A stretch of 64,000 nucleotides of DNA from Formosa sp030427735 (GCF_051200825.1 NZ_CP195158.1:1240001-1304000); one strand, 5' to 3'; shown: positions 42,868-53,187, numbered from the stretch's first letter. The notes: generated from the sequence alone by a model not told the origin. Made by a program: numbers and translations.

Positions 42868-44079
42868 TTATGCTAGTTTTGACTTAAGGATTTGCATGTC
42901 TTCACTTACTTTTCTATCCAAGATTTTAGCGTAATGCTGGGTTGTTTTTAATGATGTATGGCCTAACATTTTACTTACCGATTCAATAGGTACACCATTG
43001 GTTAAGGTTATTGTAGTGGCAAAGGTGTGCCGAGCTAAATGAAAAGTAAGATTTTTGTTGATATGGCATAAATCTGCTATCTCTTTCAAATAGGCATTCA
43101 TTTTTTGATTGCTTAAGACAGGTAAAACTAAGTCTGTATCTTTTATATCGGGATGTTCTTCATATTTCTGTAAAATAGCTTCAGCGGTAGGGAGTAGTGG
43201 GATATTGCTCTTGGTTGACGTTTTTGTTCTGAAGATTTTAATCCATCTATCACCATCTATGCCTATAATAATATCTTTAGCACTCAATTGTTTAACATCA
43301 ATATAAGCTAACCCTGTAAAACAGCAAAAAATGAAGATATCCTTGACTTGTTCCAGTCTAGGAATTTTTATTCTTTTATCGATTATTTTTTGTAATTCAG
43401 TTTCTGTAAGAAATTCTCGATTTACAATTTTAAGACGTGATTTCCAATAATAGAAGGGATCGCTTTTAATCCATCCATTAGCATAGGCTATTCTTATAAT
43501 TTTTTTAAAATTAGTAATATATTTTACAGCGGTATTATGACTGCAATTCCGTTTGGATTTTAAATAGTATTCAAATCCATTTATAAATTCCAGATTTATT
43601 TTGGTAACGGGATAGTCTGTTTTTTTTAAGGAGGTAGTTATGTAATCTCCTAAATGTTTTTTAGCTGTCCTATATCGTTCGGCGGTTCCTTCAGCATAGT
43701 CTTTTCCAACTAAGCTATCAACCATAGCATTGTGATCAGCAAATATTTCCAATATCATTTTGATATCTTCATTTTTTCCCAAATAGGCATCACGTAAATT
43801 TTTTGCCGTGATTTCTTTCTCTGCTAAAATAAATTCTTGTTCTAGTTTGTATAATTTAATTTTTATGTGATTTAGGTAACTATTAAGAGTCTTAACTTTT
43901 TCTGAAAAGCCCATTACTACATTGGCTTGGGCATTCCATTTAGAGATGTGTACCTTCTTATTAATACTCAATTCGGCTCTTTTTCCATTTACTGTAATTC
44001 GTAAATATATGTTTGCGTAACCAGTGGAATCGGCTTTACTTTTTTTAATATAGTATAAAAGTGATAAATTATAGGTCAT
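42868..44079 (-). CDS. Tyrosine-type site-specific recombinase (integrase)
   Basis: 403 residues. An N-terminal arm-binding domain of the Bacteroidota type (YIKKSKADSTGYANIYLRIT) is followed by a SAM-like core-binding domain (KHLGDYITTSLKKTDYPVTK) and a catalytic domain with HLARHTFAT and LGHTSLKTTQHYAK, giving the R-H-x-x-H/Y active site. The first catalytic Arg position reads FTGLAYIDVKQL, as in other Bacteroidota integrases. The gene is 238 bp from tRNA-Ser on the same strand, facing away from it, as expected when the element recombined at the tRNA 3' end. It is not an IntI-type integron integrase in any part I can read. Confidence 0.88.
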   Translation of the reverse strand: MTYNLSLLYYIKKSKADSTGYANIYLRITVNGKRAELSINKKVHISKWNAQANVVMGFSEKVKTLNSYLNHIKIKLYKLEQEFILAEKEITAKNLRDAYLGKNEDIKMILEIFADHNAMVDSLVGKDYAEGTAERYRTAKKHLGDYITTSLKKTDYPVTKINLEFINGFEYYLKSKRNCSHNTAVKYITNFKKIIRIAYANGWIKSDPFYYWKSRLKIVNREFLTETELQKIIDKRIKIPRLEQVKDIFIFCCFTGLAYIDVKQLSAKDIIIGIDGDRWIKIFRTKTSTKSNIPLLPTAEAILQKYEEHPDIKDTDLVLPVLSNQKMNAYLKEIADLCHINKNLTFHLARHTFATTITLTNGVPIESVSKMLGHTSLKTTQHYAKILDRKVSEDMQILKSKLA

Positions 44080-44165
44080 GATTTCCTCCTTTTTTCTTTG
44101 AAATTACAAAAAAATATTTTAAAACCTACCCTTGTATCTTGTTGTTTTTCAGGTTATTGTAATTG

Positions 44166-44206
44166 ATTCGGTGTCACTTATTAAAATATTTTAGGTGACA
44201 CCGAAT
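44166..44206. repeat. 12-bp inverted repeat between integrase and tRNA-Ser
   Basis: ATTCGGTGTCAC (44166-44177) and its perfect complement GTGACACCGAAT (44195-44206) are separated by 17 AT-rich bases. The site lies 87 bp upstream of the integrase start. It may be an integrase or excisionase binding site, or a promoter operator; it lacks a T-run to be a terminator in either direction. Confidence 0.55.
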
Positions 44207-44259
44207 TAGCCCCTTTTAATATGATATTATATGGTGTTATATGAAATTTGAAGAATTAA

Positions 44260-44294
44260 AAAACCCCGTAAACATTGAAGTTTACGGGGTTTTG
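44260..44294 (-). terminator. Rho-independent terminator of tRNA-Ser
   Basis: The hairpin ACCCCGTAAAC / GTTTACGGGGT has a 6-nt loop and, read leftwards, a run of Ts. It lies about 25 bp downstream of the tRNA 3' end. Confidence 0.75.
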
Positions 44295-44316
44295 TTTTAA
44301 TTTGGTGTTTACCAAG

Positions 44317-44401
44317 CGGAGAAAGAGGGATTCGAACCCCCGGAGGTGTGACCCTCAACAGTTTTCAAGACTGCCGCATTCGACCACTCTGCCATTTCTC
44401 C
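44317..44401 (-). tRNA. tRNA-Ser (anticodon TGA)
   Basis: The reverse strand gives an 85-nt cloverleaf starting GGAGAAA and ending TTTCTCC plus discriminator G. The anticodon loop is CTTGAAA with anticodon TGA. A long variable arm (class II) is present, and CCA is not encoded. The TTCGAAT loop is standard. Its 3' end faces the integrase gene, so it is the likely attachment site of the island on that side. Confidence 0.93.
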
Positions 44402-44640
44402 TGAGTGCCTCATCAAGTATTCCTTGAATGCGGGTGCAAATATAACACCCTTTTTCGATTCTTTCAAATTTTTTTATTGAAAAATGAAACTTTTTTTCGG
44501 AAGCTGATGTAAGTTTTTGTTGTATAGTGAGTTATCGGAAAATGAAAAATCAGAATTATGAACTTGAAAGTTAAAAGTTGGAGATTTAAGACCGTAACTT
44601 CAATTTTAAGCCTTATTTTTAGGCACTATTTTTTTAATTT

Positions 44641-45270
44641 ATGGATATTATAAAACAATTAAAGTGGCGTTATGCGACTAAGAAATTCGATGCAACTAGG
44701 GTAATCGACGACTCAAAAATACAAATTCTAAAACAGGCTTTTAATTTAACGGCAACTTCTTATGGTTTGCAACCTGTTAAGTTGATAATCCTTAAGAATA
44801 AAATCATGCAAGAGCAATTAGTAGAGTTTTCTATGAACCAGCAGCAAATAAAGCAAGCATCGCATGTCTTGATATTTTGTATAGAAACAGCAATAGATAA
44901 AGTTTTTGTAGAGAATTACTTTTCCCGTGTAGAAACTTTAAGAAATACACCTAAAGAGGTCTTGTTACCGTTTAAGGAGTTTTTAGTCGATGATTTTGAA
45001 AAAATGGAGCAATCTAAAATCGAAGACTGGGCGACTAAGCAAGCTTATTTAACGATGGGAAATTTACTTACCGTATGTGCCATTGAAGGCATTGACGCCT
45101 GTCCTATGGAAGGGTTTGAACCACAGAAATACGACGAGTTTTTGCAATTAGCAGACAGAGGTTTAAAATCTGTTTTAGTACTTCCTATAGGGTATCGTGC
45201 AACAGACGACCTCTTTTCGGCATTAAAAAAAGTGCGTAAACCTATAGCCGATGCTGTAATTCATTTTTGA
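44641..45270 (+). CDS. Nitroreductase-family NAD(P)H oxidoreductase
   Basis: 209 residues, the length of NfsB-like enzymes. It opens KQLKWRYATKKFDATRVI, the FMN-phosphate-binding start of nitroreductases, then AFNLTATSYGLQPVKLIIL and QAYLTMGNLLTVCAIEGIDACPMEG, and ends with LPIGYRATDD...KKVRKP. It binds FMN and reduces quinones or nitro compounds in the cytosol; the physiological substrate is not evident. It stands alone, the first core gene to the right of tRNA-Ser. A second gene of the same strand starts 95 bp later. Confidence 0.85.
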   Translation: MDIIKQLKWRYATKKFDATRVIDDSKIQILKQAFNLTATSYGLQPVKLIILKNKIMQEQLVEFSMNQQQIKQASHVLIFCIETAIDKVFVENYFSRVETLRNTPKEVLLPFKEFLVDDFEKMEQSKIEDWATKQAYLTMGNLLTVCAIEGIDACPMEGFEPQKYDEFLQLADRGLKSVLVLPIGYRATDDLFSALKKVRKPIADAVIHF

Positions 45271-45365
45271 TCAATAGTAATTGTTTGTCCTGCATATTGA
45301 AACTAAAAGTAGTTTTTTATGTATGGCTTTAATTGTACATTTGGCCTTAATTTTAAAATAAAAAC

Positions 45366-46559
45366 ATGCCAGGATTTGAACTTTTTGGTCCTTCGGAACG
45401 TAAGGAAGTTAATGATGTATTAGATAACGGAATATTAATGCGCTATGGTTTTGATGCCATGCGTAATGGACATTGGAAAGCCAAGGCTTTAGAAACTGAA
45501 TTACAAAACGAGTTTAAAGTTAAACATGCACAGCTTGTATCTAGTGGTACTGCAGCAGTTTCTGTTGCATTAGCAATTGCGGGAGTTGGAGCAGGAGACG
45601 AGGTGATTTTACCCACTTTTACTTTTGTTGCTAGTTTTGAAGCCGTTTTAATGTTAGGTGCTATACCTGTTTTAGTGGATATAGACGATACTTTAACCTT
45701 AGATGTTCAGGCAGTAAAACAGGCGATTACTTCAAAAACCAAGGCTATTATGCCCGTGCATATGTGCGGTAGTATGGCAGATTTAGCGGGGTTAAAGGCG
45801 TTGTGTAATTCACATAATATAAAATTGATAGAAGATGCCTGTCAGGCGATAGGAGGTACATATAAAGGTGAATTTTTAGGAAGTTATGGTGATATAGGGT
45901 GTTTCTCTTTCGATTTTGTAAAAACGATAACTGCTGGCGAAGGCGGAGCCATAATTACAAATAACGACGAATATGCCACATGGGCCGATCAGTTTAGTGA
46001 TCATGGTCACGATCATGTTGGTTCAGATCGAGGAGCAGAAAGTCACCCTTATTTAGGCTATAATTTTAGAATATCAGAATTACATGCTGCAGTTGGTTTA
46101 GCCCAATTAAGACGATTAAAAGATTTTATAGCTTTACAGAAAAAGCATTATACAATAATTAAGGAAGCACTTAAAGCCATTCCAGAAATTGTGTTTAGAA
46201 CGGTTCCCGATGGCGGAGAAGAAAACTATTCGTTTTTAAGTTTCTTTTTACCAGATTTAAATACAGCAAACAAAGCGATGCTAAAGTTTAAGGAAGTTGG
46301 TATAGACGGGTGCTTTCATTATTATAACAACAATTGGCATTATGTAAGACGTTGGGAGCATTTAAAGGAAGCAAAAAGTTTGTATCCTATAGCACCACAT
46401 ATAAAAGAAGCTCTAGCCGAATTAAAAACAAAGGAATTTAAACAATCAGATCATTTTATAGGAAGAAATATTTCTTGTCTTATAAAACTCTCTTGGTCTG
46501 AAGCAGAGACTAAGCAAAGAGCAGCCAAAATGGTAGAAGCCATTAAAAGTGTTTTATAA
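45366..46559 (+). CDS. DegT/DnrJ/EryC1/StrS-family aminotransferase
   Basis: 397 residues. It is a PLP-dependent sugar-type aminotransferase: SSGTAAVSVALAIAG cofactor cradle, PTFTFVASFEAVLMLGAIPV, EDACQAIGGTYKG and the Schiff-base lysine K186 in SFDFVKTITAGEGGAI. FRISELHAAVGLAQL follows as in the family. It would transfer an amino group to a nucleotide-linked keto-sugar for LPS, capsule or related polymers, but no sugar-nucleotide neighbours are present here, so the pathway is uncertain. A terminator follows 30 bp later. Confidence 0.88.
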   Translation: MPGFELFGPSERKEVNDVLDNGILMRYGFDAMRNGHWKAKALETELQNEFKVKHAQLVSSGTAAVSVALAIAGVGAGDEVILPTFTFVASFEAVLMLGAIPVLVDIDDTLTLDVQAVKQAITSKTKAIMPVHMCGSMADLAGLKALCNSHNIKLIEDACQAIGGTYKGEFLGSYGDIGCFSFDFVKTITAGEGGAIITNNDEYATWADQFSDHGHDHVGSDRGAESHPYLGYNFRISELHAAVGLAQLRRLKDFIALQKKHYTIIKEALKAIPEIVFRTVPDGGEENYSFLSFFLPDLNTANKAMLKFKEVGIDGCFHYYNNNWHYVRRWEHLKEAKSLYPIAPHIKEALAELKTKEFKQSDHFIGRNISCLIKLSWSEAETKQRAAKMVEAIKSVL

Positions 46560-46584
46560 AAAGAGGAAAGAGTAATTCAAGCAT

Positions 46585-46619
46585 AAAAAAACCGACTCTT
46601 AAACGAGTCGGTTTTTATT
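46585..46619. terminator. Bidirectional rho-independent terminator
   Basis: The hairpin AACCGACTC-TTAAAC-GAGTCGGTT has A-runs on its left and T-runs on its right. It separates the plus-strand aminotransferase from the minus-strand rplT operon and can end both. Confidence 0.8.
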
Positions 46620-46654
46620 TATAAGCGAAATTGTTATACAATTAGGCTAACGCC

Positions 46655-46999
46655 TTATTTTACTTTGTTTACTATTGCTTCAAAAGCTTCAGGGTTGTTC
46701 ATTGCTAAATCGGCTAAAACCTTACGGTTTAATTCGATATTGTTAGCTTTTAATTTACCCATGAATTGAGAATAAGATAATCCGTGTAGTCTAGCTCCAG
46801 CGTTAATACGCGTAATCCATAAAGCACGGAAAGTTCTCTTTTTGTTTCTACGGTCTCTGTACGAGTATTGCATCGCTTTATCAACCGCGTTTTTGGCTAC
46901 TGTCCAAACGTTTTTACGACGTCCGAAATAACCTTTTGCTTGCTTAAGAACCTTTTTTCTTCTGGCTCTTTTAGCTACTGAGTTTACTGATCTTGGCAT
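46655..46999 (-). CDS. rplT: 50S ribosomal protein L20
   Basis: 114 residues, the usual length. The sequence MPRSVNSVAKRARRKKVLKQ followed by AKGYFGRRKNVWTVAKNAV and RRNKKRTFRALWITRINAGAR is diagnostic. L20 binds 23S rRNA early in large-subunit assembly, and in many bacteria it autoregulates its operon. It is the last gene of thrS-infC-rpmI-rplT; rpmI ends 105 bp upstream of it. Confidence 0.97.
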   Translation of the reverse strand: MPRSVNSVAKRARRKKVLKQAKGYFGRRKNVWTVAKNAVDKAMQYSYRDRRNKKRTFRALWITRINAGARLHGLSYSQFMGKLKANNIELNRKVLADLAMNNPEAFEAIVNKVK

Positions 47000-47103
47000 T
47001 TCTTAAATGTGTTTTTTGTAGTAGGCGATTCTAAATGTTTTTTTGAATGCTTTAAATTGGCCTAACTCCAGGGTTATAAAATTATTTAAACCAGAACTAC
47101 GTT

Positions 47104-47301
47104 TTATTTTAAACGCAATTGTTCTTTTATGCTGTTAACATCGTTATCGTGAACTAGTCCACTGTGAGTTAACGCTAGCTTACGCTTTTTAGACTTCTTT
47201 GTTAAGATGTGACTTTTAAAAGCGTGCTTTCTTTTAATCTTACCAGTACCGGTTAACTTAAAACGTTTTTTGGCACTAGATTTTGTTTTCATTTTAGGCA
47301 T
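47104..47301 (-). CDS. rpmI: 50S ribosomal protein L35
   Basis: 65 residues. MPKMKTKSSAKKRFKLTGTG then KIKRKHAFKSHILTKKSKKRKL is the L35 signature. It lies between infC (60 bp upstream) and rplT. It is a small basic protein of the 50S subunit. Confidence 0.96.
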   Translation of the reverse strand: MPKMKTKSSAKKRFKLTGTGKIKRKHAFKSHILTKKSKKRKLALTHSGLVHDNDVNSIKEQLRLK

Positions 47302-47361
47302 CTTGTTCTCCTAGTTTTAAATTCTTTCGCTTATTATTTTAAACCTGAAAAAAATCAGGGT

Positions 47362-47916
47362 TTATTTTGTTTTTTTAGGAGCAATAAACATCGTCATACG
47401 TTTTCCTTCCAATTTTGGCATTTGTTCTACTTTACCAAATTCTTCAAGGTCTTGAGCTAAACGTAATAACAATATTTGCCCTTGCTCTTTAAACACAATA
47501 GAACGTCCTTTAAAAAACACAAACGCTTTTAGTTTTGCGCCTTCTTTTAAGAACTTTTCTGCATGTTTCTTTTTAAACTCGTAATCGTGATCATCGGTTT
47601 GTGGCCCAAAACGAATCTCTTTTACAATTACTTTAGTCGCCTTCGATTTTAAAGCTTTATCACGTTTCTTTTGTTCGTAAAGAAACTTTTTATAATCCAT
47701 AACTTTACAAACAGGAGGCACTGCTTTAGGCGAAATTTCAACAAGATCTAACTCTTGCTCTTCGGCAATGGCTAAGGCTTGTTTTATGGGATATATACCT
47801 ATATCTACATTGTCACCTACTAATCTAACTTCATCAACTCTAATCTTAGAATTGATTCTATGCTGATCTTCTTTTTCTACCCGTCTCGGGGCTTGTTTTT
47901 TTCTACGTATTGCTAT
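47362..47916 (-). CDS. infC: Translation initiation factor IF-3 with non-canonical start
   Basis: 184 residues when started at the ATA codon complementary to 47914-47916. The N-terminal domain (AIRRKKQAPRRVEKEDQHRI then NSKIRVDEVRLVGDNVDIGI) and C-terminal domain (PPVCKVMDYKKFLYEQKKRD onwards) are complete only with this start. An upstream stop (TAA) precedes it, and no ATG, GTG or TTG lies between that stop and the conserved AIRRKK. The first in-frame ATG-like start inside would cut off the N-terminal domain. IF-3 discriminates against non-standard start codons, so this is the classic self-regulating design, with AUA instead of the AUU of E. coli. Part of thrS-infC-rpmI-rplT. Confidence 0.9.
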   Translation of the reverse strand: MAIRRKKQAPRRVEKEDQHRINSKIRVDEVRLVGDNVDIGIYPIKQALAIAEEQELDLVEISPKAVPPVCKVMDYKKFLYEQKKRDKALKSKATKVIVKEIRFGPQTDDHDYEFKKKHAEKFLKEGAKLKAFVFFKGRSIVFKEQGQILLLRLAQDLEEFGKVEQMPKLEGKRMTMFIAPKKTK

Positions 47917-47947
47917 GGCTATAAAATTTTAGTTAAACTTAACTTTT

Positions 47948-49882
47948 TTAAAATTGTTTTAATGTTTTGTGAATCTCGGTATCTACAATTTTAGCAAATT
48001 CTTCTATTGTAATTGCTCCTAAATCGTCTCCACCATGTTGACGCACAGATATTTTGTTTTCTTGCTCTTCGTTTTCCCCAATGATTACCATATATGGGAT
48101 TTTTTTCATTTCGGCCTCCCTAATTTTCTTCCCAATGGTCTCATTTCTATGGTCTACGAGGGCGCGAATTTCGTGATTTTCTAGCAAATTTAAAACTTTT
48201 TCGGCGTATTTTTCATATTTCTCGCTAATTGATAAGATGATAACTTGCTCAGGAACTAGCCATAACGGGAAATTTCCGCCAGTATGTTCTAATAAAATGG
48301 CTATAAAGCGCTCCATACTTCCAAACGGCGCACGGTGTATCATTACTGGTCTGTGAGATTCGTTATCGCTGCCTTTGTACGATAAATCGAAACGCTCTGG
48401 TAAGTTGTAATCTACTTGTATGGTTCCTAATTGCCATTGTCTGCCCAGAGCATCCTTCACCATAAAGTCTAATTTTGGACCGTAGAAGGCTGCTTCACCA
48501 GATTCTATAACATAGTTTAAACCTTTGTCTTTAGCGGCATTAATTATGGCTTGTTCTGCTTTTTCCCAGTTTTCTGCCTTACCTATATATTTATCTGGAT
48601 TATCTAAATCTCTTACAGAAACTTGGGCGGTAAAGTTTTCGAAACCTAAAGAACCGAAAACATAAAGCACTAAATCGATTACATTTTTAAATTCTTGATC
48701 GAGTTGTTCTGGTGTACAGAAAATATGGGCGTCGTCTTGAGTAAAACCTCGTACTCGTGTTAAACCGTGCAATTCGCCACTTTGTTCGTAACGGTAAACC
48801 GTTCCAAATTCAGCGAAACGTTTTGGTAAATCTTTATAAGACCATTGGCTGCTGTTGTAAATTTCGCAATGGTGCGGACAGTTCATTGGTTTTAATAAAA
48901 ATTCTTCACCTTCTTTAGGCGTGTGTATGGGTTGAAAGCTGTCTTCGCCATATTTTGCATAATGTCCAGAGGTAACATACAGTTCTTTTTGGCCAATGTG
49001 TGGAGTAACTACCATTTCGTAACCCGCTTTCTTTTGCGCTTTTTTAAGGAAGTTTTCTAGACGTTCTCTTAAAGCTGCCCCTTTTGGCAACCATAAAGGT
49101 AAACCTTGACCTACTTTAGAAGAAAAGGTGAATAATTCTAATTCTTTACCTAATTTTCTGTGATCGCGTTTTTTTGCTTCTTCTAATAAGTGTAAATATT
49201 CTGTAAGTTCCTTTTGTTTTGGGAACGAAATACCGTAAACACGAGTTAATTGTTTGTTGTTTTCATCTCCTCTCCAATAGGCACCAGCAACCGAAAGTAT
49301 TTTAACGGCTTTTATAATACCAGTATTAGGAATGTGTCCACCACGACATAAATCGGTGAATGTAGAATGATCGCAGAATGTTATTGTACCATCTTCTAAA
49401 TTCTCTATTAATTCGGTTTTGTATGCGTTGTCTTTATAGGTTTCTAAGGCTTCGGCTTTAGAAATGGCTCTCATATTAAAATCGTGTTTACCACGGGCAA
49501 TGTCAAGCATTTTAGTTTCTATAGTTTTAAAGTCTTTGTCGGAAATCACATGATCGCCAAAATCGACATCGTAATAAAAACCATTTTCAATAGCTGGTCC
49601 AATAGTTAATTTGCTTCCTGGGTATAATTCTTCTAAAGCCTGCGCAAGCACGTGGGCCGAAGAATGCCAGAATGCTTTTTTACCTTCATCATTATTCCAT
49701 GTATATAATATTAACGAACCGTCGGTGGTTAATGGGGTTGTGGTTTCTACGGTTGTACCATTAAAACTTGCAGAAATTACATTTCTTGCTAACCCTTCGC
49801 TAATGCTTTTAGCGACATCCATAGGAGTAGAATTCTCCTCAAACGATTTTATACTACCATCCGGTAATGTGATCTGTATCAT
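47948..49882 (-). CDS. thrS: Threonyl-tRNA synthetase
   Basis: 644 residues, the normal length. It opens with a TGS domain (MIQITLPDGSIKSFEENSTP), then the editing domain (FWHSSAHVLAQALEELYPG with HxxxH; later CRGGHIPNTG), and the class II catalytic core with the zinc site in MNCPHHCEIY (C, H) and the later VMIHRAPFGSMERF motif 3. The anticodon-binding domain ends it. It charges tRNA-Thr. It is the first gene of the thrS-infC-rpmI-rplT operon; infC follows by 31 bp. Confidence 0.96.
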   Translation of the reverse strand: MIQITLPDGSIKSFEENSTPMDVAKSISEGLARNVISASFNGTTVETTTPLTTDGSLILYTWNNDEGKKAFWHSSAHVLAQALEELYPGSKLTIGPAIENGFYYDVDFGDHVISDKDFKTIETKMLDIARGKHDFNMRAISKAEALETYKDNAYKTELIENLEDGTITFCDHSTFTDLCRGGHIPNTGIIKAVKILSVAGAYWRGDENNKQLTRVYGISFPKQKELTEYLHLLEEAKKRDHRKLGKELELFTFSSKVGQGLPLWLPKGAALRERLENFLKKAQKKAGYEMVVTPHIGQKELYVTSGHYAKYGEDSFQPIHTPKEGEEFLLKPMNCPHHCEIYNSSQWSYKDLPKRFAEFGTVYRYEQSGELHGLTRVRGFTQDDAHIFCTPEQLDQEFKNVIDLVLYVFGSLGFENFTAQVSVRDLDNPDKYIGKAENWEKAEQAIINAAKDKGLNYVIESGEAAFYGPKLDFMVKDALGRQWQLGTIQVDYNLPERFDLSYKGSDNESHRPVMIHRAPFGSMERFIAILLEHTGGNFPLWLVPEQVIILSISEKYEKYAEKVLNLLENHEIRALVDHRNETIGKKIREAEMKKIPYMVIIGENEEQENKISVRQHGGDDLGAITIEEFAKIVDTEIHKTLKQF

Positions 49883-50104
49883 ATTATATATTAAAATTGA
49901 AGAAGCAAAGATAAGAGTATCTCAATAGAGATACAATATATAGTCGTAAATTTAGATGTTAAGTGCCTGTAAAAAGTGTTTAGCACGATACCTTAATATA
50001 TATACTATAAATTGTGTTTTAATATTTGAGGTATTGTATTAGGTTTGTTATTTAAAAAAGTGAAGGTAAAAAAACGACAAACAATAAGTTTATATTTTGA
50101 TTTG

Positions 50105-50677
50105 ATGGTTGAAGCAGTGCCTAAAATAATCTGTATAATGATTTTTGCTGTAAGTTTTCATGATGTTGCTCAGTAAATGGAAGGTAATATTATAGTTTGG
50201 GAGTACAACAATAAATTGCGTGTGCAAGATTTTGAAGGAAATTTAGATGTAGATGCGTTAGGTGATGCTAAGACGTCATATAAAATAGAGATCTACCCTA
50301 GAAATGTACTTGTAGATGAAAATGATAATATTAAAAATTATAGAAGTCTTACAGTAAAAGCACAATTCTATAAAAAAGCGTCTTGGTTTAAACAAGTGGT
50401 AGATTCCGAAGACTTGTTGGTTCACGAACAATTACATTTTGATATAGCTGAACTGTATGCTAGAAAAATCAGAAAACAGTTTGAATATCTAAAAATGAAG
50501 GGAGAGACCAGGTTTGAAATATATTATGGAGTTTATAAAAACATCTGGCAAGCGTGTAGAGAGTATCAAAAGATCTATGATGGCGCTACTATACATGGGT
50601 TCGATAAGGCTGCAAGCGAGAAGTGGGCCATAAAAGTTATAAGTCAATTAAAGGAGTTAGATGCCTATAAAAGCTGA
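50105..50677 (+). CDS. DUF922-type metalloprotease-like protein; signal peptide split off by a stop
   Basis: From the ATG at 50177 the frame gives 166 residues with a DUF922-like core: DLLVHEQLHFDIAELYARKI, where H83-E-x-x-H87 and D89 suggest a zinc site. Upstream, an in-frame ATG at 50105 begins 23 codons ending CIMIFAVSFHDVAQ, which look like a signal peptide with an AQ cleavage site, as expected for this exported family. They are followed by TAA (50174-50176) and then directly by the ATG at 50177. The protein would normally be exported, so the stop probably disables export; re-initiation at the adjacent ATG would give a cytosolic mature protein. I give the whole frame as one gene and state the stop. 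Confidence 0.65.
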
Positions 50678-50822
50678 ATGCTTATCTGGTTTTGTAGATA
50701 TGAAATGATTTGAAGTATCCGAAATTGAATATTGTGAAGTCTCAACTCGCATAATTCCAGTGTATTAAAAAATAATTCAAAAAAACACCTCAAAAAGTTT
50801 GTTTGAGAAAAGAAAAGGGGTG

Positions 50823-50830
50823 TATATTTG
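50823..50830 (+). promoter_or_regulatory. rRNA promoter P1 (-7 box)
   Basis: TATATTTG, followed by CACCCGC, with TTTG at 50802-50805 as the probable -33 element (17-bp spacing). First of three similar promoters about 135 bp apart. Confidence 0.75.
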
Positions 50831-50956
50831 CACCCGCTTACGGCAAGAGGGATATAAGAAAAGGAGTAAGCAAACGTTCATTTGCAGGCAAGCGATAGGG
50901 TTTAAAATTAAATTTAAAAAATATCAAAAAAAGCTTTGTAGATTTAAAAAAGGTTG

Positions 50957-50964
50957 TACATTTG
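50957..50964 (+). promoter_or_regulatory. rRNA promoter P2 (-7 box)
   Basis: TACATTTG followed by CAGCCGC, with TTTG at 50935-50938 as -33 (18-bp spacing). It has the same context as P1 and P3. Confidence 0.75.
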
Positions 50965-51093
50965 CAGCCGCTAAAAACGGCAACGTTTTTAGAAAGAAAA
51001 GTTCATTGTAAGTTGTGTTTTGTTGGTTGAAAGGTTTGAAAAAAAACTTTCAAAAAAAATCAAAAAAACATTGCAAGGAATGAAAAAGGGTTT

Positions 51094-51101
51094 TATATTT
51101 G
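51094..51101 (+). promoter_or_regulatory. rRNA promoter P3 (-7 box)
   Basis: TATATTTG followed by CACCCGC, with TTG at 51071-51073 as -33 (20-bp spacing). It is the promoter closest to 16S, leaving a leader of about 185 nt that contains a CAACTGG/CGGTTG-type hairpin. Confidence 0.75.
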
Positions 51102-51287
51102 CACCCGCTTTCAGACGGAAGTTTTGAAAGAGAAAGTAAAGAAGAATAAAAGTTCATTAACATATTGAATTGACAGCGTAGATAACAACTGGAAACGGTT
51201 GTTGTCAATAAGAAGAGAATAAGCCATTTTGAGTACTGGAAAATTCCATTAGTTGTTAAAGATAATAGTGGAAACACTTAAAAATTT

Positions 51288-52811
<1,524 letters not shown>

Positions 52812-52897
52812 GAGAAATACGACTATTGGAGTAGAAAAAAGAAGGAAAAGGGATAGTTTATTCTCTAAGCTGTTAATTTAAATGATCTATTAAGTAG

Positions 52898-52971
52898 AGT
52901 CTCATAGCTCAGCTGGTTAGAGCGCTACACTGATAATGTAGAGGTCGGCAGTTCGAGTCTGCCTGAGACTA
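52898..52971 (+). tRNA. tRNA-Ile (anticodon GAT)
   Basis: A 74-nt cloverleaf with AGTCTCA / TGAGACT acceptor stem, anticodon loop CTGATAA (GAT), TTCGAGT loop. Located in the 16S-23S spacer. Confidence 0.95.
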
Positions 52972-53113
52972 CAAGAATCAATTGATGATTAATAATTATT
53001 AATTGAAACGTTCATAATATATTGAAAAGGAAATTCTAGAAGTAGTAATCCACCGAAAGTCGGCACAAGCGACTGCAAACTGCAGACTGTGGACTGCGAC
53101 TGAAAGAAAAACT

Positions 53114-53187
53114 GGGGGATTAGCTCAGCTGGCTAGAGCGCCTGCCTTGCACGCAGGAGGTCATCGGTTCGACTCCGATATTCTCCA
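53114..53187 (+). tRNA. tRNA-Ala (anticodon TGC)
   Basis: A 74-nt cloverleaf with GGGGGAT / ATTCTCC acceptor (two G-U pairs), anticodon loop CTTGCAC (TGC) and a TTCGACT loop. The usual second spacer tRNA. Confidence 0.95.

Noticed and set aside
42868..44079. Integron integrase (IntI)
   Set aside because: The protein has the arm-binding N-terminus and layout of conjugative or phage-like Bacteroidota integrases, and the IntI-specific extra segment is not seen.
50799..51011. A 70-residue plus-strand frame upstream of 16S
   Set aside because: It is made of repeats of the rRNA promoter and leader region, with a composition like the flanking non-coding DNA.
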